Shown: positions 26,001 through 39,458, numbered from the stretch's first letter. The stretch is 64,000 nt of DNA from Aulostomus chinensis (GCA_037954235.1 JBBMOA010000004.1:10173101-10237100), one strand, 5' to 3'. Notes: a model not told the origin generated them from the letters alone. Made by a program: numbers and translations.

Positions 26001-26168
26001 AATAATAAAACAAATCCCCAGTGATACGCATTGGGATGAATCGTACCATTCAATTATATTTATTTAATGATATTCAGCTGTGAAATTTTTGGGCCTTTGT
26101 ATGCCTTTTAAATTTAAGTTCCAAGTTCTCTTTTATATCTCATTTTGTTTCTGCCTGATCATTAATTT

Positions 26169-26170
<2 letters not shown>
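23027..26170. other. Non-coding, no gene recognised
   Basis: A 12-bp unit TGTGTGGAGTGT is repeated three times at about 25506-25541. A CTCF-like motif lies at 25660-25671. An acceptor-like pyrimidine tract and CAG at 25383-25401 leads into no recognisable exon. No supported gene. Confidence 0.55.

Positions 26171-26205
<35 letters not shown>
26171..26205. repeat. (CT)17 microsatellite
   Basis: An uninterrupted CT run of about 17 units, a polypyrimidine tract. Confidence 0.97.
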
Positions 26206-26206
<1 letters not shown>

Positions 26207-26352
26207 AGTCTTATTTTATTTTGTCGTCTGGATCCAACTGAAGAATTTTGGGGCAGGATAGAGTTTATTTAAGGGACTATTTTCTGTATATTGACGAGTT
26301 TTAATGTTCTGTGACTATTTCCTGCAGACTGATGTTTTTATTTGATCTCTCT

Positions 26353-26395
26353 CACACACACACACACACACAGACACACACACACACACACACAC
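26353..26395. repeat. (CA)n microsatellite with one GA interruption
   Basis: About 21 CA units with a single CAGA interruption in the middle. Confidence 0.96.
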
Positions 26396-26731
26396 GTCCA
26401 AGTGTGTCACTGGCGTTAGAACAATAACATTTGAGGTGAATTGTTGAGTAAATAAACAACAAAACAGAACAGAACAAAAGACATGAGATGGAGTCAAATC
26501 TGGGTGCCGCTGACGGCCTCGTGGGCCCTCAGAGGGCAGGGTTGCTGAACCACATTTGTCATGGAAATGCTGTTTTTTTGTGGTATGAAAGAGGAGAAAG
26601 AATGAAAGGAACGAAGAAAAGAAAGGAGCTGAACTGCTACAAGGTGGGACACTAATGATCACCGGCCCGGCCTTTTGTATGTCAATGAGACCAGGCGGGC
26701 CAGTCGGCTCTTCAGGTGGAATGGGGAGGAA

Positions 26732-26771
26732 TGGTGGCCCCCCCAGCATGACTGGTGGCCCCCAGCATGAC
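26732..26771. repeat. Two-copy 19-21 bp tandem repeat
   Basis: TGGTGGCCCC...CAGCATGAC occurs twice in a row; the copies differ only in the length of the C run (7 versus 5). Confidence 0.9.
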
Positions 26772-26824
26772 TAAACAAACTGCCCAGTCAGAGCCTTAGC
26801 AATGCAAATGGATGTAAATACCAT

Positions 26825-26828
<4 letters not shown>

Positions 26829-26879
<51 letters not shown>
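26829..26879. repeat. (GT)25 microsatellite
   Basis: About 25 uninterrupted GT units. A smaller array of about 13 units lies at 26951-26978, with a GCCCCAGGGGGC motif between them. Confidence 0.98.
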
Positions 26880-26882
<3 letters not shown>

Positions 26883-28289
26883 TAACCCCACTGTGAGTGG
26901 ACTGGCCCCAGGGGGCTAACGTACCCCTGTAATCAGCCGACCCCAACGCATTGTGTGTGTGTGTGTGTGTGTGTGTGTTCCTGCTTGCCTAATAAGCTGA
27001 ATTGGCCCCGGGGCCGCCAGTGTGCTTATCAAAGACATTCTTCTGTGTCATTCATCCATCTCTCAACTCACGGAGTGACAGAGAATTAACTAACATCCAT
27101 GAATTACAACGGCCCGTAGTCTCGTCAGAAGCTTCTCACCTGCAGGAACTTCTACCGGGCTGCCACCAAGCCTCTCAGGTGCTTCACCAGAGATTAACAG
27201 CAGGAGCCGGGGTCCATGACCCGCCAGAGGAAGAGTCACTGCTGCCTGGTGCACCGTTTCTGATGGCAACGACGGGGGGAGTGAAGGAGAGAGGAGGAGA
27301 AACACTCAGTGAATGTTTGGAAATGACAGCAGAGGAAATGTTTCTGGAGAAGCCGCTTGCTAGAACTCAGTTTGACACCAGAACGTTGACTGGAAATGTT
27401 GGAACGCTGCGCTAAAAAAAAGAAGAAGAAGCTGCTGATGCTCCGTTGTTACGCTGAGGCCATGCGGTTCTGTCTCCAGTGGAATAGCAGCAAAAGTCCC
27501 AAACGCGGCACTGAAACTCCACTCGGGGTCACCTGACACACCTGCAAACTTCAGGACGTCACGCTGGAGTCATCGGGCTTCTGTCTGAAACACAGGCCTG
27601 CCAACGCCCCTCCGTCTCGCTCCTCCTGGCTGATTCATGTGTTCATGTGCACGAGTGACAGTGAATTCAGTGCAGTTTATTCAAAAAGCTCATCCCGTGC
27701 TTGAACCTCCGTACCTGCCCGCTTGTCACCCTCCTTCCTCCCAACAACGCCGCTCCTTTTGATTCTTTAGTGTTTAGTAAAAAAACCAAAACAACACAAC
27801 AGAGGCCCAGCAGCCGTTGTGGATGCAGCGGGTCATTAAGCCGGGACACAATTGGACAATGTAAGGAACAGTCGTGCGTCCCAGGATTACACAAGAGGTC
27901 AGAGGTTAATGTCTCCCTTTTGTTACTTTCAGGCTGAACCTGAGGAGGAGGAGAGGCTGGGGGGGCTCTATTTTTTAAATTTAGTCTCAGTCTTGCTGCA
28001 CCTTATTGTACTTTTTATTTTGTCTATTTTAAGTTAAATGTTGGTTTCAGTCAAAGACAGAATGACCTGTTCCAGTCGACGCTTCAGTCTGCCCTTCGTC
28101 GTTTGTCTGAATCAAACCAGCTGATCGGCTCTCATCCATCAGCGCAAAGTTGTGCCGAGCAAAACTGGAACTGGTCACGGCGTTTCTTCACCTGTGGACG
28201 TGACTGCCGGCGCTGCGCTGGAACCACAAACACCAGAAGGTCGACATACGTACGACGTCTTGTTTTCCACTGAAGGTTCGCCGCAGGGT

Positions 28290-28400
28290 CCCGGTGCTGC
28301 AGCTGTGATTGACAGGCTTCTGCTGACTGTTTGCCTCCAGTAAACCTCATTAGCCTGCTGACAGTTTGTCTAATTGCAGGTTTGCAGGAGTTCTGCGTGT
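28290..28400. promoter_or_regulatory. Candidate regulatory block, second PBX/MEIS-type motif
   Basis: A second exact TGATTGACAG lies at 28306-28315, preceded by the E-box CAGCTG and followed by CATTAGC and TCTAATTGC within 80 bp. The arrangement (E-box, PBX-MEIS composite, TAAT cores) parallels that at 4529-4600. Function is inferred only. Confidence 0.22.
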
Positions 28401-29685
28401 TGTGATGCTGCACATCAGCCGGCTGCTTCTCTCCTACTTTATCATTATTAATATATTTTGGTTTTCTCCTGCAGCTAATTTCTCACTCTCAGGAGAAAAT
28501 GAGCAGTTTGTCACTGCCGTCACTTTAAAGACTTGCTTACATGCAGAAATTACCCACACACACACAGACAGACAGACACACACACACACACACACGTCTG
28601 TTGTTTCAGAGGCAAAGTTGGCACAGCCAGTAACTTTACCAGTTTTATTTCACCAGCTCGTTTGGTGTCGCCGCTCATTCCAGTCCATCCGGCTGGTGAA
28701 CAAAGTAGCAAAGCCTCATTTTTTTTGCTTTTTTTTAATCATCTTTTATTCTGTGAGTCAGCGCTTGTTGGGGTCTCACTCTTGTTTTACCTGTTCTCAT
28801 GAATTTTGTAGAGTGTGGAGGGATTTTATTGTGCAACGCTTGTTTTGGTGAGCGGAAGAAAACAAAGCATCTCTCTTAAAGGTGGAATTTCCCGTCGATC
28901 CCTCAGATTCCGTCCACTGCCTCTCAAGGCAGGAAACCTTCCAAATCTACCATAAATCTCTTCATTGATGAACAACACAACGCAATCCAAACTAAATCCA
29001 AGAATCAGAAGTTGAGGACAGCCTGCTTGTCCTGTCCATCCACAGACAGCAGGATAATTACCTCCAACTCGAAGTACAGGTAGTTTTCTTCGTTTTCTCC
29101 AGATAACGGGGGAGTTCACCCTTTGCCACACGACCCCTGCAGTAAAAACAATCGCAGCCTTTTGACTTCTGCAGTCTCAGGTGCACCTTTATTTTGAAAC
29201 CAGCTTCATTCTACCCTTAAAGAACTGCTGGTTTTCAATCTATTTTACACTCATGATGTCATGTTTTTCTCCTTTTCGTAGAGGAGTGGTCATGTGACTG
29301 CAGTCCAGCACTGGAGAACATGTTCTTGGTTTTGAGTCACCAGCTCCCTCCTGAAAGTCCCCTATTTACCCTCTGAACGTCCTTTCCTCGACTTTACTCC
29401 GTACAGTTTGTCGTTGTCTTGTCCTGACCCGTGGCTCCTCGTTAATCGCCCCTCTCGCTGGAGGCACCAGCGCAGATAATTACTCTGAGAACCCCAGATC
29501 CAATACAAACCCTTCAAACAAACAAGCGTTCCCATGCACCCAAGCGGCTCCTCATCCCTCTGGAGTTCCACGTTTCCTCCCTTCACCCCGTCCGTCAGAC
29601 CTCAGCGGAACAGCCTCAAAACACTAAGAGCTTCCTCTTCCTTCCTCCACCCCCTGCTCCTCCCCCTCCCTCCCTCCATCCCTCC

Positions 29686-29765
29686 GTAATGAGTGTGATT
29701 ACCAATCCAAACAATAGTTACAATAATTGCAGCATTAAAGGGTAGCCATCTCCCAGGCACTTCCT
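29686..29765. promoter_or_regulatory. Candidate conserved non-coding block, SOX-type cores
   Basis: A microsatellite-free stretch with GTAATGAG, ACAATAG and ACAATAATTGC, which are SOX and homeodomain-type cores. Inference from motif content only. Confidence 0.2.
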
Positions 29766-30736
29766 GTCTGGGCCTGACTGACATGCGAGCAGCTTCCCGC
29801 TTCCTGTCAGACTGAGTGGGAGTACAGGAAAGGGCGGGGCCTTCCAGGTCTAATAACTCCATCCGCGAGGAGCTAATGGGCTAACGAGGTTTAGTAATGC
29901 GCCATGACATGATGAGATTATGTCACACTATAATTGTGGCGTTCACGTCGAGGTTGATAAAGGCACAGGCAAGTCTTATCAGCCGGTTTTGCTGTCACAG
30001 CTATTTTCCTTTGCTTCCTCTCAAATGCAACAAGAATCTGGCAAAGATTTCATGAGTGCATCAACATTATCTGAGTCTGACGATGACGGGAAGTGTGTTT
30101 TGATAGATGCTCGTGGAAACTCGGCCCTGCACCACCTGCACGCCCGCAAACCGGCCAACCTGGGCCACCATCAGCTATTATTACCCTGAGAACCAAAACA
30201 AAGGAGAGCGCTGCCGTGTCAGACACTCTTTCTCACACTTTCCGACATGTTTACAGTCCAAACAGAGCCGAGCCGGCGCTGCTGAGAAAGCGTCGCGTCA
30301 GCGGGCCGCCCTCATCAGAGCTGTCACACACTCCCAGTGTTCACCCCTCAGAGCCGGCTAACATATTCTCATAAAACATCTCGGTGATAGCCGAGGAAAA
30401 AGTTCTGCAGAATCCTAACAATGTCCCGCTGTCAGAACCTCCAGCCGAACGCCAGACATTTTTATTTGCAGTGGAAAATGCAGTGTTTTAGCTGTGTTTA
30501 AAGTCTGAGTGAACGGAATAAATAAACAGAAAGAGCTGCAAGTCTTAAAGTCTCTCTGAAGCTCTGAGTCCTGGACGGGATCAGTTAGCGGGGCTGTGAC
30601 GTGATGAGTTCACGCTGAAGGACACACGCCGTTGCTCAAGATGGCCGACAGTCTTTGGAGTTGTAACACTTGAGTTGTTGGGTTGTGTGCAAGCGTTGTG
30701 TTTCTGTTCCTGACACGTGTGAATGAATCATTTATC

Positions 30737-30906
30737 TTTTTTTTTTTTTTTACATTTTTCTTTGTTCAAAATAAACTGTTTACAAAAGAAGAGTGAATGA
30801 GAACGTCCTTGCTCAAGGACACGGTCACCGGGGAAAGTGGGGATTGAACCAGCGACCCTTCAGTTGCTGGACGGCCACTCTACCTCTGAGCCGAGCCACC
30901 CCTGTG
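30737..30906 (-). mobile_element. tRNA-derived SINE fragment
   Basis: Read on the minus strand, the sequence starts GGTGGCTCGG and has an A-box-like CGGCTCAGAGG (30883-30893). It also has a perfect RNA polymerase III B box, GGTTCAATCC (30841-30850), at tRNA-like spacing. It continues into GTGTCCTTGAGCAAG, a tail common in teleost tRNA-derived SINEs. A 15-base A run on the minus strand (30737-30751) could be the 3-prime tail. It lacks a tRNA acceptor stem, so it is not a working tRNA gene. No target duplication is visible. Confidence 0.65.
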
Positions 30907-33723
30907 AGGGGACCAGTGTGAGTCATCTGCCACCCTGCACGGCACACAACCATCCACGCCCGGGTCATGATGTCATGGCGAACATAAAGGGGAAAGAAAT
31001 GACGAGGTGGGACTCTGTCATCACACTTGGACACACATCAAGGAAGTATTTGCTTTTAAAATAAAGGAGAAGTATGTGAAGGAAGTACACGCAAGAAATG
31101 AGATGAGGAAGATCATTGTTTCTACAGAGGGAGGTTCCCATCAGCCAGTTGCAAATACGTTTCTAGGGGCGAAGCAACCCGAAACTACAGGAAACGGCAG
31201 GATTTGCCTTTAGAGGTATTCGTGTTTGATATAGTTTGGATATCTGCAAGGACAGTTGTTGGGCCTGGTGTCTGCGTGTCATCGTCTACAGCCAGAGCAG
31301 CCGCTCCACCTCAAAAAAGCGTAATTCGCCTGTAAGACTGACCTCTGGGTTTGTTGATCCCGGACGGGTCTGCTCCTCCTTGGTGACTCAGACTCAGGCT
31401 ACTCCACGTTTGTAGCTCTAAGCTAATTGCGACGAACGGCTAAATAAAGCAAAACTGAGCAAACCATCCACTTTCAGCAAATCAGACGGAGCTCAACAGC
31501 AACTCTGCTTTCTTTTCAGCTCTTTTCTTTTATTATCTCTGGTTTGCAGAAACATGCAGAACCAGTAAGTTGTACTGGTACATGGGTTGTATTTTACTTC
31601 CTCCTCGCAGGTCATCTTTGTTCCATTTGTGTGTTTGTCAGCGGGAAAACTCCGAATCTAAAAGGCTGATTTTCACCAGTGTCAGAGAAGAAGCCTGTAA
31701 GTTTTGGGAGGATAAAAAAAAATCTGTTTTTAACACGAAGTTTGGCTGAGGTTGCTGCTCCGGTGTCAGTGCCATTATTAAACTTGGTTCTTTTGCCCCA
31801 CATGAAAACACAGATACACACACTCACACAAAAAAAAAGGTGGGTCTGAAAACATAAAAATGTTGAGCAGATTGTTGTTTGCATCCACCTGCTTCCTCGC
31901 TGCTGTTCTCTAACGACCTGTCAGCGTTCTGGCTCCTGGGTGGAATGTACAGTATCACATCACATCTGATTACTGACTAATCTTGTTGTTCTTGGTCGGG
32001 GTTTCCTCATTCGATCTGGAGAGAGATGAAGTGATACGGCATCATGCTACTGTAACACGAGTCAGCCGTTCACCCAGCTACAACACTCCTCTTCTCCTGT
32101 CCTCGTTACCTGCTCTCCCTCCTTCACTTGGTGCTAACAAAGCCTCGCGCAGCCGTTGAGCAACATGTGCCAGCTCTGCGTCATCGCCAGCGGGTGACAA
32201 ATAGCTGCAGAAACAATGCACCACCGCGGCCGCCGTCCATTCTAAACAAACACGCTCCACTCCCAGGACTTCCAGTGAAAGCTGTCATGACTGGAACTCC
32301 CTTGATTTTATGATTATCTTTGTGTTTTTTTTCCCTCCCAATTTCTGCAGCTGTTTGCTCAGTGACAGGTACACAGTGACACATGCCAAAATATGCAGAG
32401 CGGCTGGCGCTGGTGTTGGAGGAGCCTTGTTTGATCCTCTAATTAGTGGCTTGTGATAGTTGTCTGGGGATGCTTGATTGCAATCACAATAGTGGACCTG
32501 CAGCGCCGTCGCCGCATCGCAATGTGGTGATGCAAAGGAAGGCCGCTGTTTCCTCCCCGCCATGAGAGGACAGTCAGGCCTGGGGTCCCTGCCCCCCCTG
32601 CTGTGCTATCATGGACCAGGGCTGCAAAAAGGGGGGCCTACATACCAAGACTGGCCTGCCACATGCTTTGACTTGGCCCCCTATGCAAGTTTTGTGATAA
32701 AAATTAATAATTCTAGATTATAAATGTTAATAATCAGACAGTTAAAGTGAAAAGTCACCTTTTTGCTGGTTCTGAGGTGTTGAAAAGCTGAAGTTGAAGA
32801 CTTCTTCATGATGTTTACCACATCTGCGTTCTGCTGGTTCTGAGGGGGCGGGTCTTGGTTTGATTTCAAGTCGACTCTGGTGCGGTTTGTTTGAGGTGTG
32901 AAAGCAAACACACCAAATACAGGAAATGAACCTCAAAACATTCATTTCATTGGCTCACGTGTGCGTGACGCAACGCCACTGGGACTCGTGTGGTCACGCA
33001 TGTTCACTCTATCATGTGTGGTAACACGCTGCGACACGGCAAGGAGGAGGGACGCCAACACAGATGGGGAAGCAGAGGGCGCTACTGAGGACCCTGTGGC
33101 AGAATACTGCAGGTCCAGGTCTAAAACCAAACAATCAAGAAGCTCCAGAACCAGAAGACGCAGCTGACGATGGATGTTGAGGTTCTCCTGGGGGCCTGTG
33201 GAGCTCCATCAGCCCCACTTAGGAGCATTTCAGCTGGGCAGAGGAGGAGGATGGCTGGGCTCATTGTCTAGGGGGGCTTGTAGCCATGTTTCACAATCAC
33301 TGGACAAAATATTCTGGGAGTCTTGAAAGATGAGTGAAGATTTTCAAAATTGCTGGCTGGGAAAGAGTTGATGACGTGTCTGTGCTCTCTTCTGACAAGG
33401 TGACCTTTCTTTACTGAGTTCTTCTGCACTTGACAACGTGACAGCAAACTGGACCAAAAGGTAAATGCTCCGCTAACGTCTGAGCTGCGGCGAGTCCACC
33501 CATCCACTGACCTAAAAGTGACTGAAGTTCTGAAATTCAGGGCCTCCAAAATAAACCAGCATGCGGCTCCTGCTTCCTGGGGTGCTTCTGTCGATTCTGG
33601 ACCACGGTTGGAGCTGCAGCGTATTTCTCACTTTGACTTGAGTGAGAACCTTTTGGAGAAACATTCATGTCACTCAGTGACAATTAACTTCAGCAAAAAC
33701 CTGTGAAATGGAATATTTTCTGT
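30907..33723. other. Non-coding, no gene recognised
   Basis: A CTCF-like motif lies at 33069-33083. No supported gene and no repeat that I recognise. Confidence 0.55.
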
Positions 33724-33771
<48 letters not shown>

Positions 33772-33787
33772 TGCGTGCGTGTGTGTA
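33724..33787. repeat. (GT)n-(GTGC) compound microsatellite
   Basis: A GT array with one TTTG interruption, ending in ACGTGCGTGCGT units. Confidence 0.96.
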
Positions 33788-36700
33788 CAACATCTGTTTG
33801 TACTGCGTGGGCCCTCCGTAAAGTAGAGCAGTGCTGAGTTGTGAATATCTGTGTGTGTAAGAAGTAGGAGTGTGTATGTATGCGTGGGTGAGAATATCAA
33901 CCTCCCAACCACACCTATTTTTAGCACCATGTCAGCTTAGACCAAAAAAAAAAAAAAGACTTGCTTTGCGAGAAAAAGGGAACAAATGCACCAGAGGTCT
34001 GATCTGTCAGGCACCAGAACAAACACTTTACCTCCAAATAATCCAGAAACAGAAGAAAATATTTGAGTTTTTTAGTCTAGAGGTTGTTTTCTAGAGGAAA
34101 AATCAAGAAAAAGAACAGAAATATTGGCTGTTTGGATGTGACGTAGCTGTTGGAAGATGCATCTTATTTATGCCACAATTTCCACACATTTCTCCCTCCA
34201 CCGGCTGCCGATTTCTACCTTCACCCACTCCTTCCCTTCATGTCTCCTCCTCAGTACAGTAGCAGAGATGAAGAGCCACTTCAAGGAGTGTGAAAGCAGC
34301 TTTCAACAAACGCTGCCTCCCCTCAACCTCTCCGACACCCCCCAGCGTCGCACCACACCTCGTTCACAGGAAGTCGAGGAGATGTCGCCGTCATCAAGCT
34401 GCTACCGCTCGATCTGAAAATTGAGCTGAAGTTTAAATTATGAATTTACATATTTCTGAATGTACAGCACTTTTTTGAACTGTTGCTTGAACCTGAGCGC
34501 TTCATCATGCAGCAGATTTTTGTTTGGTTCTAAGCTGTGTTTTTGGTGCCGTTCTTCATCTTACAGTTTTGTTTTTATTTGAGTTTCATTTTTGGTTCAT
34601 TCATCTGAGGATTTGTGATTTAACAGAGGATCTATTAATATATCCAGATGGATATTTATGCTGCGGCCCTGCAGCTTCCAGCTTCATCCCTCAAACCCTT
34701 TGTGAAGGATTCACGTTGCTGTTTTGTATGTTTGGTCATCTCTCACATGCAGACGCTTTGGTTGGACGTTTTATTGAGGTCTTGGAAAGATTGTGGGTCA
34801 GATTATCGCAGCAGAATCATCTCTGTTTGAGGAGGTTTGTTATGATGATGTTGCCCCCCCCCAGTCATGGATACGTCCATGAACGCGAGGCTGCTGTCCC
34901 TCCGCGTGACACTGAGGACAAACTCACATTTGCAGCAGCGATGAGGTTGAAATCTTGAATGGGGAGAGAGAGAGGAAAAAAAGCGATGGAGAGGAAGAGG
35001 CAGCGAGGCAGAAGAGGTGAGCTTCAGAGAAATTAAAATAATATCACTCTCCGTCTGTAGTGGCTGATATTTCATTTACCAGCGGGGACCAAAGTGCTAC
35101 GACCCCCCCACCCCCCCACCACCACCACATCCCTGCACCACCTCACCCGCTACGTCTGTCAGTGGCTGGCCCCGATGCTCCCCTGCAGGTGATAACAGAT
35201 TAAACCTATTCCATTTCATGCCTCAGGCTCCCAAATACAATCCATGTGGGGCTCCTCCAGGCCCTGCGGCTCCTCTGTGCCCCCCCTCCAGGCCCCCCCC
35301 GCCCTGGGTAGAAAGCTGGCAGCGGCTGCCCCAGTCCACTGGGCTAAGCCGCCGAGATGGAGGCCTGTAAGATTACAGGCCATCTGAGGAAATTACTGTG
35401 TGTGTGTGTGTGTGTCCAAGAATGTGTATGTGACAGTTTGTGTATGTGTGTAACAGGGTTATGTCAGCTTAGATGGTCCATGTGCTGTATTTAACAGCCT
35501 TCTCTCTTTCACTTATTAAAGTTTAGAAAGTATCTCAGAGTATAATTGCCAGTGAGTACACATGCTGATTGTGGAGCCTTTAAGGTTCCAGACACCTCAA
35601 ATGAATCCCCTCTTTTCAGCTCTGCGCCGCCGTGCTGCCGTCTCTATTCCTTGGAGTCAGGAAATATCCTGAGAGAGGTGCTTTCCCCACTCGGAATCAG
35701 CCACATTCCTGCACTCCAACCAGGAATAGTGTTAAAGGAGGAAATGAGAGAACTCGAACCCACGGCTCTTCCTTAAAAGTGTTCTTCCTGGATGCAGGAA
35801 ATGGAACGGCCCCCTGGTGTTTAAAAGTAGCCTTGAGTGACCAGACGTCTCTGCCTCCCCGAGGCCTCTCTGGCCTCCGAGCTCACATCAAAGTGTCGCA
35901 GCGTTAAGAGAAAACACATTACAGGAACCAGGCCGAAGCTGCCCGGCTCCTCCGCCGCTTACTTCTTTGCAAATCGTTGATTTGCTTCGCCGGCGTCTTC
36001 TATCTCTACCTCCATCTCTTCTGGTCAAGATGTAATTTGTCATCGAGTCGGTGTTGATGGTGGCTACAGATAACTGGCTAAACACCTCAGCTGCTGCCAG
36101 CACATCACTCACATTAATTAGTGAGACAGATGCACCAGCGGTTAATCTGATGGGGCTCAGACGTGGCTGAGAGATTCAAGACTCACTTTTCTACAGCAGT
36201 TTTTTTTTTTTAAACCTGAGTTTTGGTTGTTGCAGAACAGACTACAAAGATGGCGTCTGCTGTCAGTCAGACCAAAACATCTGAGCTTGTTATGGGAGGA
36301 TAGGGAAACGTGTCACTGACCCCTGAGGATAGACTGAGACCCTAACCCTGAGAACCGACCACAACATATTCACTTGTCCTGCGTATTCCTGGCCTTTAGT
36401 GCTAGTTAGCAAGTGTTAGCTAAAAAGTGAGAACGTCAGTATGATTATTAAACATCTGCATGTTATCATTGTAATTTTAAGTATGTCATTGTACACAAAC
36501 GTACGTAGTACATCTACATATCCGCTCGAAGAGGCCTGACCTGTGAACAAGCTGGTTGTGGGATTTCAACTGAATGTGCAAGCTAAGCTCAAACACGCGC
36601 TAGGTCACGCGAACGTGGATTATTGAGCGTACAAGTGGATAAAACAGACTTGGATTATGTAAAAGAATCTTTTGAGAGTTTGTAAACAGGTGTTTTGTGT

Positions 36701-37754
36701 AGTTTCACTGTTAATCTTCAGTCTCCCGTAGCTTCCCGTATGAGGCTAGCCCTTCTGAAGTCTGGATTCACAGAGAAGCTGAAAACCTGTCATGACTTCA
36801 AGACCTCTAATTGATAAATGATGAAATAAAACGGACCATAAAATGGTATTTTTTGGGGGGGGGGGGTGAAGTATCGCTTCAAGACACATGCTAAGCTTTA
36901 GCCTCCTTCCTGGCCACTGACAGCATTCCAGTCCAGCGTGGCAGTGCTAGCAATCCCAACACAGCCAACAGTATCAGAGAAACTCTACGTTCCACGATAA
37001 AACAAGTTGTCATTGTTAAAAGATCTGATCTCAACTTACAGAGAGGCTGTTGACCAGAACTCGCACCTGGATGTCAGGAACCACGAGCGCTCACAGTTGG
37101 GTGGGTGGTGGTCACACGCCGCCTCACAGCCTCTCGGCGTCCGGCCCACACTTGACTGTCTGTCCAGCGATGATGTTTCTTCCTCCTGACAACAACAAAA
37201 TTGAGAGTGACAGGAGGATTTGAAAACAATGCTTTACACACATTTTTTTTCTACACGTGTTTTATGCTAAACAAACTTTTAGTGGATGAATTCTGAACTG
37301 ACAAAGCCTGTTTCAGCCTCCATGTGCTCTGCATGCGAGTTAAAAAACATTTCACCAGGGCCAAGCGTGTTGCGTCGCACATCCTATCTGAAACTGGCTT
37401 AAGAACCTGCAGGCTGGCATTAAGGAGGGAATTAGGGACTTTTTTTTTGACTTTGTCAGGCATTATTGCACTTAAAAACTTGAGCCCAACACTTTCATGA
37501 GGATATCATCATCGCATTTTGTTTCAGATCGCAAACTTTACTTTTTTTTTTTGTTTGTTTAAGTTGTGTGGGTTGTGAAACTAAACTGGAAGACACGCAA
37601 CAAAATCATACCGACTTGACCTCCCCTTCTTTTGTGAGGTGTTTTACCTCATCCTCCTCTTTCGCCTGATTCCTGCAACACCAGACTCAAGCAAACCGGT
37701 TCTGTGCTTCTCAAAGCCCAGTCGCGATTCCTCAACGACCCTTTAAGCACCGCA
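33788..37754. other. Non-coding, no gene recognised
   Basis: Holds C-rich tracts at 35100-35130 and 35280-35310, a T12 run near 36200 and a G11 run near 36856. Open frames of up to 144 codons at 34524-34958 have no domain. No supported gene. Confidence 0.55.
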
Positions 37755-37925
37755 GATTACCTTATGAAATGAGAAATGGCGATTATGGCTATATTTACAA
37801 CTTGCTTAGCCCTTACTAGAACCCCAAAAGAGAAATATGAAAATATATAGATTTATTGCCTTCTTATGTAGCAAAGCCAGGATCATCTGTGATTATACCT
37901 TATATTCCAATTTTTTGGACAGGCA
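37755..37925. promoter_or_regulatory. Candidate conserved non-coding block
   Basis: An AT-rich, repeat-free stretch whose texture differs from the neighbouring microsatellite-bearing DNA, with GCGATTATGGC, ATGAAAATATATAG and GTGATTATACC words. It resembles non-coding elements kept near developmental genes. No direct test is possible here. Confidence 0.2.
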
Positions 37926-38408
37926 TATTGTAGAAAAGTGCTTTTTTGTTGTTGTTGTCAAAACGAGAGAGAAAAAGTTCAACTGGGACTAAATTGGAGT
38001 GTCCCATAAGGAAATCTCTTTTAACTCCCAGTGTGTGTGGAGTTAAAAACCAATGAGGGGAGTGAGGAAGTGAGCTCTCCACAGCTTAGTTAAACTCTCC
38101 AAGCAAACATTCCTATTTCTGAGCGGATGAGCATTGATGTGGGATTGTGATGTGTAACTGCATAACTGATTCATAAGAGAGAAGTAGAAGAAAATAGCAA
38201 AAGGGAGTGCAGATTGAGGAAGAAATCAAGAAATAGAGATATTTATACTGTATCTCGGCTCTGCACATTGGAGTATGTTTGTGAGTGTGATTTCTCTCAT
38301 GTATCGCTCGCACTAAGAAGAGCTGGCTGATGATAAACAGGATTAGCGGATTATTAGAGGGGGCTGAGGTGTGTGTACGAGTGTGTAAAGCCAGAGTGTG
38401 ACAGAGAT

Positions 38409-38428
38409 GTGTGTGTGTGTGTGTGTGT
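38409..38428. repeat. Short (GT)n array
   Basis: About 10 GT units, continuing as interrupted TTATGTGTGCG. Confidence 0.9.
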
Positions 38429-39458
38429 TTATGTGTGCGTTTGCAGCAGCTGTTTGCTTATTTCCTCCTGCTCCACAGTCACACCCACACTCAACTTCTC
38501 TCAGTATCAATGCATTGAAAATCCTCAAAATAGCCGTCCAATCAGTGCTTGACCTACATCAATCCCACACATCTACTCCTGCTCCCAGCTTCAACATCTC
38601 ACATTATACATCCGTGTCAGTGCTTTGAGGGAGGAATCCCACCGCAGACGCGCTAAAAACACCATGAAAAGAGAAAATGAAGTCATTAACCAGACGTCCC
38701 CTTTTACTTTTATATCTCACAAAGTCACCGCCGCTGTGTCGGTGGCAGAAACTACAGCCAAATTTGCATGACGTTAACAGACAGGCAAGAGAAGAAAGCA
38801 CAGGGAGCCATTCATTACCAGGTAATGGAGGGTGATGAAAGAGAAAGTGTGAAATAGCAGATAGAGATTTGACCGCGCGTATTTAAAAGGAAGAAAGAAG
38901 AGGCCAGAGGGAGCTGCTGCTATCATAATCAAAACTATCAGTTAACTAAGATTGGGCCCACCTTTCGCCCGTTTGAGTCCCTGGACAGGAGGGAGGAATA
39001 TAGACGGGTTGAAAGTGAGATTTAGCCGCTGACAACCAGTGCTAATGCTCAGGTTGATGCCGGGCTCGGAAACGGCGCCGTAACTGGGTCAAAATGCAGG
39101 TTCGGCTTCTACCCTGCATCATTATCACGTCATTCACCTGCCCCAAGAATTCCTGCTGAGCTCTCGCTTCATACAGGAAATCAGTTCTTCCTCACTGCTC
39201 CAATGCAGTAGCGTGAGAGCACGCGGGGAGTTGTGCTGGCTGATTAACATGTACAATTACTTGGAGGGAGTTAGCAAAAGCTCAGAAACATTTTACAGTA
39301 CAAATTACTTGAATTTTAACTCACTCATTCAACCTGAGTCAGTATAAGTAGTTTTGATCTGGTATTCAAGTATAAATGTCATTCATTCATGTTGAGGGAG
39401 GGTCAGCTGGATGCTGTAGTGACTCGATACCTGCCAGGGCGGACAGGAGCTAGCTGTT

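Larger units (their letters stand above)
26980..30736. other. Non-coding, with two possible regulatory blocks
   Basis: Contains a short CA array at 28555-28594 with CAGACAGA interruptions, and the blocks at 28290-28400 and 29686-29765 listed separately. A CCTCC-rich tract lies at 29635-29685. No supported gene. Confidence 0.55.

Noticed and set aside
29920..30189. 89-codon plus-strand frame with an acidic Ser/Asp stretch
   Set aside because: It looks protein-like in places, but I recognise no family, and no acceptor or donor frames it convincingly.
30797..30906. Functional tRNA gene on the minus strand
   Set aside because: A and B boxes are present, but there is no pairing acceptor stem, and the sequence continues into a SINE-type tail.
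30837..31064. 75-codon frame starting GIEPATLQLLDG
   Set aside because: This peptide is the antisense translation of the SINE head, a common false prediction in fish genomes.
36341..36358. CCCTAACCC telomere-like word
   Set aside because: A single occurrence with no tandem array.
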